Shown here: positions 1 through 7,068 of the stretch, piece after piece
Layout: each line of letters opens with the position of its first letter
Numbering within the stretch: the first letter of the stretch is position 1
NCBI GenBank assembly: GCA_021825225.1
Contig: JAKAIH010000039.1
Span: forward strand, 1 to 10,818
Direction of reading: 5' to 3'
Length of the DNA: 10,818 bases
Origin: Pseudomonadota bacterium
GTDB taxonomy: Bacteria; Pseudomonadota; Gammaproteobacteria; Burkholderiales; SG8-39
Notes under the pieces: model-generated
What the model saw: the letters and a program-made list of their open reading frames with translations, nothing else
Told to the model about the DNA's origin: nothing
Database searches by the model: none
Position numbers and translations under genes: made by a program

Positions 1-711
1 TACGCCGAGTTCATCCTGCGCCAGGTTGAAGATGTCGTTCCACAGCCGCGCCTCGAGATGTGATTCCATCTTCGGCAGGTAGAAATAGGGACCGGTGCCG
101 CGCGCGAGCGCTTCCTTCGCATTGTGGAAGAAGTAGAGCGCGAAATCGAAAATGCCGGCGGCGACGGGGCTGTCGTCGATCAGCAGGTGCTTCTCGTCCA
201 GGTGCCAGCCGCGCGGACGCGGCATCAGCACCGCCACTTTGTCCTTGAGGCGGTATTGTTTGCCGTTTTGCTCGAACGTGATGGTCTTGCGCATGGCGTC
301 GCGCAGGTTGATCTGGCCCTGGAGCATATTGTCCCAGGTCGGGGCATTTGCATCCTCGAAGTCCGCCATGAATACATTGGCGCCGGAATTCAGCGCGTTG
401 ATCACCATCTTGCGGTCTGTCGGACCAGTGATTTCGACGCGACGATCCTCCAGATCCGCCGGACACGGCGCCACCGTCCAGTCTGCGCTTCGGACCTGCG
501 CGGTTTCCGGCAGGAAATCCGGCAGCTTGCCTGCGTTGAATTCGATCTGCCGCTGCGCGCGTGCGGCCAGGAGTTCGCGGCGGCGCGGTTCAAACCGGCG
601 CGACAGCAGGGCGAGAAAGGCCAGAGCCTGCGGCGTAAGAATGTCGGCGTACTCCGGCGTGATGCGGCCGAGTATCGTCACACCCGGCGAAAACGATGCG
701 TCTTGTTTCAT
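1..711 (-). CDS. aceB: Malate synthase A, N-terminal 237 residues (3' end lies outside the window)
   Basis: The product condenses glyoxylate with acetyl-CoA to malate, the second glyoxylate-shunt step, in the cytosol. The frame is open from ATG at 711-709 to the window edge. It shows family hallmarks in order: LPDFLPET (residues 63-70), [13 protein letters not shown] (85-97), [21 protein letters not shown] (101-121), GQINLRDA (132-139), the RPRGWH segment (165-170) with the arginine expected at the active site, and FALYFFHN (190-197) followed by GPYFYLPK (207-214). E. coli AceB is about 533 aa, so a little over half is missing, including the catalytic aspartate region. A GAGGAG Shine-Dalgarno (about 721-726) supports this start. 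It follows aceA on the same strand with a 126-bp gap, so the two are probably one operon in the order aceA-aceB, the reverse of E. coli aceBAK. The family assignment is certain from the motifs; the operon is inferred. Confidence 0.96.
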   Translation of the reverse strand, partial: MKQDASFSPGVTILGRITPEYADILTPQALAFLALLSRRFEPRRRELLAARAQRQIEFNAGKLPDFLPETAQVRSADWTVAPCPADLEDRRVEITGPTDRKMVINALNSGANVFMADFEDANAPTWDNMLQGQINLRDAMRKTITFEQNGKQYRLKDKVAVLMPRPRGWHLDEKHLLIDDSPVAAGIFDFALYFFHNAKEALARGTGPYFYLPKMESHLEARLWNDIFNLAQDELGV

Positions 712-778
712 GCGAAAAACTCCTCGATCGGCAGAGTAGGTTTATTGTGGGTTCATGCCATGCGTGGCCGCCGCCCCC

Positions 779-813
779 GAAGCGCGCGTCCGGCCTGCAG
801 GGACGCGCGCTTC
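779..813 (-). other. Strong hairpin between aceA and aceB (13-bp perfect stem, 9-nt loop)
   Basis: Arms at 779-791 and 801-813 are exactly complementary (GAAGCGCGCGTCC and its reverse complement) around a 9-nt loop. The hairpin lies 25 bp past the aceA stop and about 68 bp before the aceB start. Neither strand has a T tract after the stem, so it is not a canonical intrinsic terminator. It more likely stabilises the aceA 3' end or reduces read-through into aceB. The role is inferred; the inverted repeat is seen directly. Confidence 0.6.
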
Positions 814-837
814 CGGCGGTGCGGGCGCGGTTTCGTT

Positions 838-2160
838 TCAGGCCACGGCGGCGATTTTGGCCGGCTCGTCGTGGAATTGCTCTTCTTCCGTGGAGCCGGA
901 CAAGGCCGTGGTCGAAGACTGCGCGCCCTGGATGGCCTGCGTCAGGGCGTCAAAGTAGCCGGTGCCGACTTCGCGCTGGTGCCGTACCGCAGTGTAGCCA
1001 TGCTTCTCGGCGGCAAATTCGGCTTCCTGCAGGCGCACATAGGCGCTCATTTGTTCGTGTGCGTAGCCGGTAGCCAGTTCGAACATGCCGTAGTTGAGCG
1101 CGTGGAAGCCGGCGAGCGTTATGAACTGGAACTTGTAGCCCATGGCGCCGAGTTCGCGCTGGAATTTCGCAATCGTCGCGGCGTCGAGGTTCTTGCGCCA
1201 GTTGAAAGACGGCGAGCAGTTGTAGGCGAGCATCTTGTCCGGATAGACCTTGCGGATCGCTTCGGCGTATTTCTTGGCGAACGCGAGATCGGGCGTCCCG
1301 GTCTCGCACCAGATCAGGTCCGCGTAGGCCGCATAAGCGAGGCCGCGCGACACCGCCTGGTCGAAGCCCGCGCGCACGCGGTAGTAGCCTTCTGCGGTGC
1401 GCTCGCCGGTGATGAACGGCTTGTCGTTTTCGTCGACGTCGCTGGTGACGAGCGTCGCCGCTTCGGAGTCCGTGCGCGCAAGCAGCACGGTGGGCACGCC
1501 CATGACGTCGGCGGCGAGCCGCGCCGCGCACAGCTTTTGCACCGCTTCCTGCGTGGGCACGAGTACTTTTCCGCCCATGTGGCCGCATTTCTTGACCGAC
1601 GCCAGCTGGTCCTCGAAGTGCACGCCCGCCGCGCCGGCCTCGATCATCGCCTTCATCAGCTCGTGCGCATTGAGCACGCCGCCGAAACCCGATTCGGCGT
1701 CGGCCACGATAGGCGCAAACCAGTCCACTGAATCGTCGCCCTCGGCATGATGCAACTGGTCGGCGCGCATGAAGGCGTTGTTGATCCGGCGCACCACGCT
1801 GGGCACGCTCGACACCGAATACAGCGACTGGTCGGGATACATCTGGCATGAGTCGTTGCCGTCGGCAGCAACCTGCCAGCCGGAGAGGTAGATCGCCTTC
1901 AACCCGGCCTTCACCTGCTGCATCGCCTGATTGCCGGTCAGCGCGCCCAACGTGTTGACGAAAGGCGTGGTGTTGAGCAGGCGCCACAGCTTGTCGGCGC
2001 CGCGGTGGGCCAGCGTATGCTCCACGAGCAGCGACCCGCGCAGACGGAACACGTCCTCGGCGGTATAGCCGCGCTTGACGCCGCGCCAGCGCGGGTTCTC
2101 TTTCCAGTCTTCCTCGATCGCTTCGATCGCAGCAGCGTGCTTGCTCGGGTTCTTGATCAT
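838..2160 (-). CDS. aceA: Isocitrate lyase
   Basis: The enzyme cleaves isocitrate to succinate and glyoxylate, the first step of the glyoxylate shunt, in the cytosol; the family is tetrameric and Mg-dependent. The 440-aa protein matches the length of E. coli AceA (434). The catalytic KKCGHMGGK loop is at residues 190-198, with the nucleophilic/base cysteine at C192. Other family segments are SGWQVAAD (93-100), YPDQSLY (108-114), the metal-region [10 protein letters not shown] (152-161), VHFEDQ (180-185), and NCSPSFNW. An in-frame upstream ATG (2226) exists, but MIKNPSKHA at 2160 is chosen. It has an AAGGAG ribosome site 6 nt upstream, and the extension would run through the predicted promoter. 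The C-terminal tail is Ala/Glu-rich, as in related proteins. It is divergent from a ScfR/RamB-type regulator and upstream of aceB, which fits acetate- or fatty-acid-induced expression. Confidence 0.98.
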   Translation of the reverse strand: MIKNPSKHAAAIEAIEEDWKENPRWRGVKRGYTAEDVFRLRGSLLVEHTLAHRGADKLWRLLNTTPFVNTLGALTGNQAMQQVKAGLKAIYLSGWQVAADGNDSCQMYPDQSLYSVSSVPSVVRRINNAFMRADQLHHAEGDDSVDWFAPIVADAESGFGGVLNAHELMKAMIEAGAAGVHFEDQLASVKKCGHMGGKVLVPTQEAVQKLCAARLAADVMGVPTVLLARTDSEAATLVTSDVDENDKPFITGERTAEGYYRVRAGFDQAVSRGLAYAAYADLIWCETGTPDLAFAKKYAEAIRKVYPDKMLAYNCSPSFNWRKNLDAATIAKFQRELGAMGYKFQFITLAGFHALNYGMFELATGYAHEQMSAYVRLQEAEFAAEKHGYTAVRHQREVGTGYFDALTQAIQGAQSSTTALSGSTEEEQFHDEPAKIAAVA

Positions 2161-2211
2161 GCCTATCTCCTTCCGGGTGAGTGAGCGGGTGAGTGCACCG
2201 TAAAGGAGGTG
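2161..2211 (-). promoter_or_regulatory. aceA 5' leader: Shine-Dalgarno site and a complementary anti-SD-like segment
   Basis: On the aceA strand AAGGAG (plus-strand 2172-2167) is a strong ribosome site 6 nt before the ATG. Upstream in the same leader, CUCCUU (plus 2208-2203) is its exact complement, extendable by a G-U pair. The wider 10-nt stretch CACCUCCUUU (2211-2202) resembles the 3' end of 16S rRNA. The loop between holds a 12-bp tandem repeat, GGGTGAGTGAGC (2175-2186) and GGGTGAGTGCAC (2187-2198). The pairing could occlude the aceA ribosome site; this is inference from complementarity only. Confidence 0.4.
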
Positions 2212-2226
2212 GGGTGTGAAATCCAC

Positions 2227-2255
2227 ATAATAAAAGTTGACAATGTTAATTTCAC
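2227..2255 (-). promoter_or_regulatory. Predicted sigma70-like promoter of aceA
   Basis: On the minus strand the -35 GTGAAA (2255-2250) and -10 TATTAT (2232-2227, 5 of 6 matches to consensus) are separated by 17 bp. They predict a start near 2220 and a leader of about 60 nt. The -35 overlaps the ATTTCACA half-site. This is the AT-rich core of an otherwise GC-rich region. Confidence 0.5.
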
Positions 2256-2265
2256 AGCATTAAGC
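2237..2265 (+). promoter_or_regulatory. Predicted promoter of the divergent regulator
   Basis: A consensus -35 TTGACA lies at 2237-2242. With a 16-17 bp spacer the -10 would be ATTAAG or TTAAGC (2259-2265), which is weak. Weakness plus the ATTTCACA half-site in the spacer fits a low-level, autoregulated promoter. A start near 2272 would give a leader of about 36 nt before the ATG at 2308. Confidence 0.4.
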
Positions 2266-2307
2266 TGGCGCAAGTTCACAAGGCCATTTTTACTGGACGG
2301 GCGGCGC

Positions 2308-3861
2308 ATGGAAGCAATCATCAGGAACAACCACTTCCTCGGCACGAAACTGCGGGCGCTGCGCAAGGAGCACCGGATTACGCTCGACGATCTGTCTGCG
2401 CGCTGTGCCCAGATCGATCCGAAATCCGCTCCATCCGTGTCCTACCTCAGCATGATCGAAAGCGGGCGGCGCAGTCCGTCCCAGGAAGTGCTCGCATTGA
2501 TTGCGGGCGTGTTCCAGCGCAAGCCGGCGTGGTTTCTCGACCAGAATGCGGAATTCGCCCCGGCAAGCCGGGAAAAGGCCGCCGGCGGTGCGGCAGGGAT
2601 TCCGTTCGAACCTTCCTTTCTTTTCTCCAAGAACCTGCTGCAGGCCGCGATCCCCGAGTTGCTGTCGCAGACCGGCACCACCGGGCGCCAGTTCGCGCAT
2701 CTGCTGATTCGCGCGCATCAGGAAACCTCACGCAACGAATTTCCCGATTTGGAGCGTGCTGCCGAAAACGTCGGCGGGCGGGCGTTCCCGCTCAAAGTCG
2801 ATGATCTGCTGGCGCTATGCAAGCGCCATGGACTCGAGATCCGCTGGTTCGAGCGCAAGCCGGTGCTGGCGCGGGACAACGACCACGGAGTGCGGAGCAT
2901 CGTGCGCTCTTTTTTTGATTCTCCAGGTACCGTATATCTGAACAAAGCCCTGCAGGCAGATCCGGCGCGACTGAAGTTCGATCTGGCGTCTCACATCGGG
3001 CACAAGATGCTGCACGGCGGAGACGGAATGAAATCCCCCCACGCCACGGGAGGGGAAATGGGGGAAAGCCCGGACAGCGGTTCGGCCTTTCATAGCGGCA
3101 TCGAAGCAAAGGACATACTGCTCGCGTGGAGGGATTTCGAATGCAGCTTCTTCGCCGGCGCCCTGCTTTGCCCGAAAGTGCCGTTTCGCCGCTTCCTCAC
3201 CAGAGAGCGATATCGAATCGAGTCCAGACGCTTGCTCGAGCTGACGCCGGCGGTCGTCATGCGCAGAATGACGAAGGTGTCTCCTTATCCGTACTGGCAC
3301 TTTTTCGACGCGACTGCGCTGGGACAATTTCGCGCCGTCTATCGCGGCAACGGCATCCCGCTCCCCTGGGGCAATATGACGCAGGCTACCGACCCCTGCC
3401 CGCATTGGGCCGTGTTCCGCATGGTGGGCAATGCCCCCAACGACACGAGTTCGCAGATTTCCTTGCTCAGGGAAAACGATCGCTGGCAAATCTATTGTTG
3501 TCACACGCTGCGCACCCGTGACATGGCGGGTGTTCCCCACGTGCTGTCGGTAGGCATCGACCTCGCGCCCGCGCTGTCCTCGAACGATTCCAAGGGAGCG
3601 CAGATCGTGGACAGCGTCGGGGAAGACTGCTTTCGTAAAGGCGGACAGGCGAAGATAGGCCGTGTTGCAGCGGAGGCCATTCGCGCAGTAGCCAATATTC
3701 TCAGCATCGCCTGGGTTGAGGATTCCCTGAAGCAACCTGCTCGCATAATCTGCCCGCGCAGTTCACACTGTCCGCGTCATGGACAATGCAACGTGGCTCC
3801 GGCGACTCGCGCGCGGGACATTACGGACATCAAACGCGAGATTCTCACCGGGAGGGGATAG
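2308..3861 (+). CDS. XRE-family regulator of the ScfR/RamB type, probable regulator of the glyoxylate shunt
   Basis: This 517-aa cytosolic DNA-binding protein has a Cro/CI-type helix-turn-helix at about residues 9-72 (LGTKLRALRK ... SYLSMIESGRRSPS). The middle region resembles an ImmA/IrrE-like fold: LASHIGHKMLH (226-236) stands where active relatives have a HExxH zinc motif. The C-terminal half has the short-chain-fatty-acid-regulator look: WRDFECSFFAGALLCP (274-289), TPAVVMRRMTKVSPYPYWHFFD, DPCPHW, and a terminal cysteine series C482, C488, C494. RamB of Corynebacterium and Mycobacterium has this architecture and controls aceA/aceB, and the gene here is divergent from aceA. ATG 2308 is preferred over an upstream in-frame GTG (2209) because the helix-turn-helix begins right after it and 2209 precedes the predicted promoter. 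Its ribosome site is poor (GGACGG). The effector is unknown; an acetyl/propionyl-CoA-like signal is inferred. Confidence 0.85.
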   Translation: MEAIIRNNHFLGTKLRALRKEHRITLDDLSARCAQIDPKSAPSVSYLSMIESGRRSPSQEVLALIAGVFQRKPAWFLDQNAEFAPASREKAAGGAAGIPFEPSFLFSKNLLQAAIPELLSQTGTTGRQFAHLLIRAHQETSRNEFPDLERAAENVGGRAFPLKVDDLLALCKRHGLEIRWFERKPVLARDNDHGVRSIVRSFFDSPGTVYLNKALQADPARLKFDLASHIGHKMLHGGDGMKSPHATGGEMGESPDSGSAFHSGIEAKDILLAWRDFECSFFAGALLCPKVPFRRFLTRERYRIESRRLLELTPAVVMRRMTKVSPYPYWHFFDATALGQFRAVYRGNGIPLPWGNMTQATDPCPHWAVFRMVGNAPNDTSSQISLLRENDRWQIYCCHTLRTRDMAGVPHVLSVGIDLAPALSSNDSKGAQIVDSVGEDCFRKGGQAKIGRVAAEAIRAVANILSIAWVEDSLKQPARIICPRSSHCPRHGQCNVAPATRARDITDIKREILTGRG

Positions 3862-3871
3862 CGGCTTGCAC

Positions 3872-3892
3872 CCAGGCACTTTTCCTGCCTGG
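3872..3892 (+). other. Small hairpin after the regulator gene
   Basis: CCAGGCA (3872-3878) and TGCCTGG (3886-3892) form a perfect 7-bp stem with a 7-nt loop, 10 bp past the regulator stop. No T tract follows, so it is at best a weak or Rho-assisted end of the regulator transcript. The rest of the 110-bp gap to the next gene shows nothing recognisable. Confidence 0.35.
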
Positions 3893-3971
3893 AAAGGTAG
3901 CGGCAATTCTTCACATCTCCCTCCGGCAGTCTGCGCGACCAGTATGTCCATCACGAAAGCGCAGCAGGGCC

Positions 3972-4484
3972 ATGGCTAAACCGGACCGAATCCGCGTGGC
4001 CGAAGCGGGCCACGCTGTCGCAAAGCGGCGGGCCCTGCGTGCGATCGCCGCCTTCGAGGCGATCAAGGGCATCGCTGCATTTGCCGCAGTCATCGGCCTG
4101 CTGGACTTGGTGCATCACGATGTGCGCCACCTCGCGCTGGAGTTGATCGGCCATTTCAAGCTGAATCCCGATGCCCGCTATCCGTCCATCCTTTTGCATT
4201 ACGCCGGACTTCTGCCCGGCGCCGATGTGCGCTCGCTGGTGCTGCTTGCCTTCGGCTACGTCGCGGTGCGCGTGCTCGAAGCCTACGGACTCTGGAACGG
4301 TCGCGCCTGGGGCGAGTGGCTCGGAGCATTGTCAGGCGGGATCTATATACCCTTCGAGGTCAGCCATCTTGCGCACCAGGCGTCGCTGGTCAACGCGCTA
4401 GTGCTCGCGGGCAATATTTTCGTGGTCAGCTTTCTTGCGTATCAGCTGGCGCGCAGACGCAGGGACGACATCGCTCGCCGATGA
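3972..4484 (+). CDS. DUF2127-type small integral membrane protein
   Basis: The protein has 170 aa, with a basic N-terminus (MAKPDRIRVAEAG...KRR) and about four hydrophobic segments: roughly residues 25-48, 86-106, 115-130 and 138-159. It closes with a basic tail (ARRRRDD). The pattern RALRAIAAFEAIKG near the N-terminus, LEAYGLWNGRAWGEWLG (102-118) and IYIPFEVSHL (124-133) are what I associate with the DUF2127 family of predicted inner-membrane proteins, whose biochemical role is unknown. An in-frame start further upstream (3786) is possible but runs into the preceding gene. ATG 3972 gives the expected family length and begins just before the conserved part. The ribosome site is weak. It is 110 bp after the regulator and 229 bp before aroG, with no evident functional link to either. 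Confidence 0.75.
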   Translation: MAKPDRIRVAEAGHAVAKRRALRAIAAFEAIKGIAAFAAVIGLLDLVHHDVRHLALELIGHFKLNPDARYPSILLHYAGLLPGADVRSLVLLAFGYVAVRVLEAYGLWNGRAWGEWLGALSGGIYIPFEVSHLAHQASLVNALVLAGNIFVVSFLAYQLARRRRDDIARR

Positions 4485-4713
4485 CCGGTTCAGGCGGATG
4501 GGCATGGTCGGAGCAGGGTCGTGTGCGTCCGACCCGCGGTTCAGGCCCCGGATTCGCCGTAGCTGGTTTACCTGGCAAGCGACGTGCTACACTGGCCGCG
4601 CTATTCGCCTGCCGTATTCCGCCGCCGCCGGTTGCCAGTTGACGCGCCGCGCCTGCCGTCCAGGCCTGATCCCCGAGGTAATGCTGCCGCGGTAGCTGGC
4701 GCTCAAATAAACC
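4485..4713 (+). promoter_or_regulatory. Intergenic region upstream of aroG, with a candidate extended -10 promoter
   Basis: TGC followed by TACACT (4585-4593) is an extended -10 element. GTTTAC (4566-4571) could serve as a poor -35 at 16-bp spacing. If used, it gives an aroG leader of about 115 nt. Upstream, GGTCGGA (4506-4512) and TCCGACC (4528-4534) can pair across a 15-nt loop. CGGTTCAGGC occurs twice (4486-4495 and 4537-4546). No T-tailed terminator and no convincing leader peptide or attenuator is visible. Confidence 0.35.
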
Positions 4714-5787
4714 ATGCCCACAAGAATCTCCGACCTCCACATCGCGCGCGAAGATCTGCTGCCCGCGCCGCGGCAATTGCACGTCGAGCTGCCGGCAGGC
4801 GAAGCCGAGGCGGCGCATATCGCGCAGGCGCGTGCTGCCGTGCAGGCCATATTGCGCGGCGAGGATGAGCGGCTGCTCGCGATTGTCGGCCCCTGCTCCA
4901 TCCACGAACCCGGGTCCGCGCTCGAATATGCGCGGCGGCTGCGCGAATTCTCGTTGCATGCGGCCGATGCGCTGTACCTGGTGATGCGCGTTTACTTCGA
5001 GAAGCCGAGGACGCGCCTGGGGTGGAAGGGCCTGATCTACGATCCGGACCTGGATGGCCGCGGCGATATCGGCGCAGGCCTGCGCCTTGCGCGCCGCATC
5101 CTGCTCGACTGCGCCCGGCTGGGCGTTCCCGCAGCCTCCGAAATCCTCGACCTGGTGACGCCGCAGTATTACGCCGAACTGCTTACTTGGGGCGCGATCG
5201 GCGCGCGCACGGTGGAGAGCCCGCTGCACCGGCAGATGGCTTCGGCGCTGTCGGCCCCGGTGGGGTTCAAGAACGCCACCGATGGCAGCGTGCAGACCGC
5301 CGTGGACGCGATCCTGGTGGCCGCGCAGCCGCACACCTTCCCCTCGGTTTCGCTCGAGGGCAGGGCGATGATCGTCGAGAGCACCGGCAATCCCTATGGT
5401 CACCTGATCTTGCGCGGGTCGGATGCCGGGCCCAACTACGACGCCGCCAGCGTGCGCCGCGCCGCCGCCGCGCTGGCCCAGGCCGGGCTGCCGCCGCGAC
5501 TGATCGTCGACTGCAGCCACGGCAACAGCGGCAAGGACTATCGCAAACAGCCCGAAGTCGCCGCCTGCGTGGCGGACCAGATCGCCGGCGGCTCGCGCGC
5601 CATCTGCGGCGTGATGCTGGAAAGCCATCTGGTCGAGGGCAAGCAGGCGATCACGGACGAACTGAAAGACCTGCGCTACGGCCAGAGCGTCACCGACGGC
5701 TGCATCGGCTGGGAGCAAACGGCCGCTGTACTCGAGCGCCTGGCCGCCGCGGTCCGCTCGCGCCGCGCACTGCAGGGGCAGGCCTAA
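4714..5787 (+). CDS. aroG: 3-deoxy-7-phosphoheptulonate (DAHP) synthase, class I, E. coli AroFGH type
   Basis: It condenses phosphoenolpyruvate and erythrose 4-phosphate to DAHP, the committed step of the shikimate pathway, in the cytosol. The 357 residues align almost position for position with E. coli AroG (350 aa). Metal ligands are C61 (GPCSIH), H269 (CSHGNS), E303 (MLESHL) and D328 (SVTDG). Substrate residues are R92, K97 (EKPRT), R165 (IGARTVES), K186 (VGFKN) and R234 (LILRG). The N-terminal extension and the region around residues 147-180, where E. coli enzymes bind the inhibitory amino acid (P150 and S180 are present), are retained. Feedback control is therefore plausible, but Phe versus Tyr specificity cannot be read. 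The start fits the family N-terminus; its ribosome site is weak. Its stop overlaps that of the convergent kinase gene. Confidence 0.96.
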   Translation: MPTRISDLHIAREDLLPAPRQLHVELPAGEAEAAHIAQARAAVQAILRGEDERLLAIVGPCSIHEPGSALEYARRLREFSLHAADALYLVMRVYFEKPRTRLGWKGLIYDPDLDGRGDIGAGLRLARRILLDCARLGVPAASEILDLVTPQYYAELLTWGAIGARTVESPLHRQMASALSAPVGFKNATDGSVQTAVDAILVAAQPHTFPSVSLEGRAMIVESTGNPYGHLILRGSDAGPNYDAASVRRAAAALAQAGLPPRLIVDCSHGNSGKDYRKQPEVAACVADQIAGGSRAICGVMLESHLVEGKQAITDELKDLRYGQSVTDGCIGWEQTAAVLERLAAAVRSRRALQGQA

Positions 5788-7061
5788 ACGCCGATCAGCC
5801 GCGTGTTGGACAGCGACAGGCGCTCGACCAGGATCGCCATGAAGGCGCGATCGAATTTGTGGCGGCAGATATCCGAGGCCCGGTCCAGGTCCTCGTTGCG
5901 TATGGTGATCACGCGCGCTTCGCTCAGGGTGACGACGTCTGCCGTGCGTACGCTGCCCGAGTCCCGGGAGATATAGGCCATCTCGCCGAAGCACTCGCCC
6001 GCGTTGAGTATGTTGAGCAGCTTGCCCTGCTTTATCACCTTGACCTCGCCGGATGCGAGCAGGCAGAAGAAGTCGCCGGTCTGTCCCTCGAACATCAAGG
6101 CCTTGCCCGGCTTGCAGTATTGCCAGCTGCTGACGCGCATCACTTCCCACAGTTCGGCATCGCTGAAATGGGTGAAGAAAGGCAGGTCGCGCAGGATGTT
6201 GAATTTCTCGCTGTCCGCGAATGCGTCCTTCTTCTGCACCGCCGCTTCGCTGCTGATGACCGCGGCCAGGTCGTCGGAGAATTCATCCCAGTTCTGGTAG
6301 CGCTGCTCCAGTTCTTTCTGCATCGCGCGGCGCACGATCTGATCCACCGCGGGCGGGATATCGGGACGCAGGCTGGACGGCGGCTGCGGCTCGACGTTGG
6401 TGATCTGGTACATCATGCTGAAATTGTTGCTCGCCTGGAACGGCAATTGCCCGGTCAGCAGCTGGTACATCACCACGCCGAGCGAATAGATGTCGGTCTG
6501 CAGCGTGAGCGGATGCTCCTTGATCTGCTGCGGCGACATGTAGGCGGGAGAGCCGATGCCGCTCACCTGGGTCACCATGCTGGTGGTGATCAGCGCCGAG
6601 CCGAAATCGGAAATCTTGATGTCGGTCTCGCCGTGCAGCAGGATGTTGGCCGGCTTGATATCGCGGTGGATGACCCCGGCGCGGTTGGCGAAATCGAGCG
6701 CCCGCGTGCACTTGAATATGAGCTCGACGATCCTGTTCACCGGCAGCAGGGCGTCCGGGTTGCAGTGCGGCTCCAGGGTGCCGCCGTCCACGTATTCCAT
6801 CACCACGTAGCTGATGCCCTCGTCCACCACCGCGTCGTAGATCTGCACGATGTGCGGATGCGCGAGCTTGCCGGCAAGCGAGGCCTCGGTAACGAACAGT
6901 TTCTTGAACAGGTTGCGGTTCTCGTCGTCCGTGAGCGAATCGGGAAACACGACCTTGATCGCGACATCGCGGTTGGCGAAAGGATCGTGGCACAGATACA
7001 CCTCGCTGGTGGCGCCTTCCCCCAGTTTTTTTCTGACCTGGTATTTGCCGATTTTTTCCAT
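5784..7061 (-). CDS. Ser/Thr protein kinase fused to a C-terminal cyclic-nucleotide-binding domain
   Basis: This 425-aa protein has no signal peptide or membrane segment, so it is probably a soluble kinase. The Hanks-type catalytic domain (about residues 7-275) is complete. It has the glycine loop GEGATSEVYL (14-23), VAIK lysine K36, helix-C glutamate E59, HRDIKPAN (132-139, catalytic D134), DFG (D152) and SPAYMSPQQ in place of APE. From about residue 295 (LPFFTHFSDAELWEVMRVSSW) to 415 is a cNMP-binding/CRP-like beta-roll. Its phosphate-binding cassette includes FGEMA (358-362) and a later R-T (372-373), so both key ligand-contact residues are present. Unlike PknB-type kinases it lacks a transmembrane sensor, so regulation by a soluble nucleotide is suggested. 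It starts 7 bp after the argH stop, implying co-transcription. The ligand and the phosphorylation targets are unknown. Confidence 0.92.
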   Translation of the reverse strand: MEKIGKYQVRKKLGEGATSEVYLCHDPFANRDVAIKVVFPDSLTDDENRNLFKKLFVTEASLAGKLAHPHIVQIYDAVVDEGISYVVMEYVDGGTLEPHCNPDALLPVNRIVELIFKCTRALDFANRAGVIHRDIKPANILLHGETDIKISDFGSALITTSMVTQVSGIGSPAYMSPQQIKEHPLTLQTDIYSLGVVMYQLLTGQLPFQASNNFSMMYQITNVEPQPPSSLRPDIPPAVDQIVRRAMQKELEQRYQNWDEFSDDLAAVISSEAAVQKKDAFADSEKFNILRDLPFFTHFSDAELWEVMRVSSWQYCKPGKALMFEGQTGDFFCLLASGEVKVIKQGKLLNILNAGECFGEMAYISRDSGSVRTADVVTLSEARVITIRNEDLDRASDICRHKFDRAFMAILVERLSLSNTRLIGV

Positions 7062-7068
7062 CGAGCGC

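Larger units (their letters stand above)
2215..2280. promoter_or_regulatory. Putative operator: TGTGAAAT / ATTTCACA inverted repeat plus a third half-site
   Basis: TGTGAAAT (2215-2222) and ATTTCACA (2249-2256) are perfect 8-bp inverted repeats with 34-bp centre spacing, about three helical turns. AGTTCACA (2273-2280) matches the second arm at 7 of 8 bases, 24 bp further on. The first arm lies at the predicted aceA transcription start and the second covers the predicted aceA -35. The third lies at the predicted start of the regulator transcript. The geometry fits a repressor that binds both promoters and autoregulates. Binding by the adjacent regulator is inferred. Confidence 0.5.

Noticed and set aside
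124..1731. 535-codon open frame on the plus strand
   Set aside because: It is antisense to aceB and aceA, is Arg/His/Val-rich without any motif, and spans two well-supported genes; it is a high-GC shadow.
2201..2232. Near-perfect plus-strand Shine-Dalgarno (TAAAGGAGGTG) followed by GTG and a 4-codon frame
   Set aside because: It lies upstream of the predicted plus-strand promoter and the frame stops at once. The sequence makes more sense as the anti-SD-like part of the aceA leader.
2209..2310. Longer start (GTG 2209) for the regulator
   Set aside because: It would add 33 residues not resembling a helix-turn-helix lead and would begin upstream of the TTGACA box.
3872..3892. Intrinsic terminator after the regulator
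   Set aside because: The 7-bp stem has no T tract on either strand, so only a hairpin is reported.
4426..6150. 574-codon open frame on the minus strand
   Set aside because: It is antisense to aroG and out of frame with the kinase; no motif and no ribosome site.
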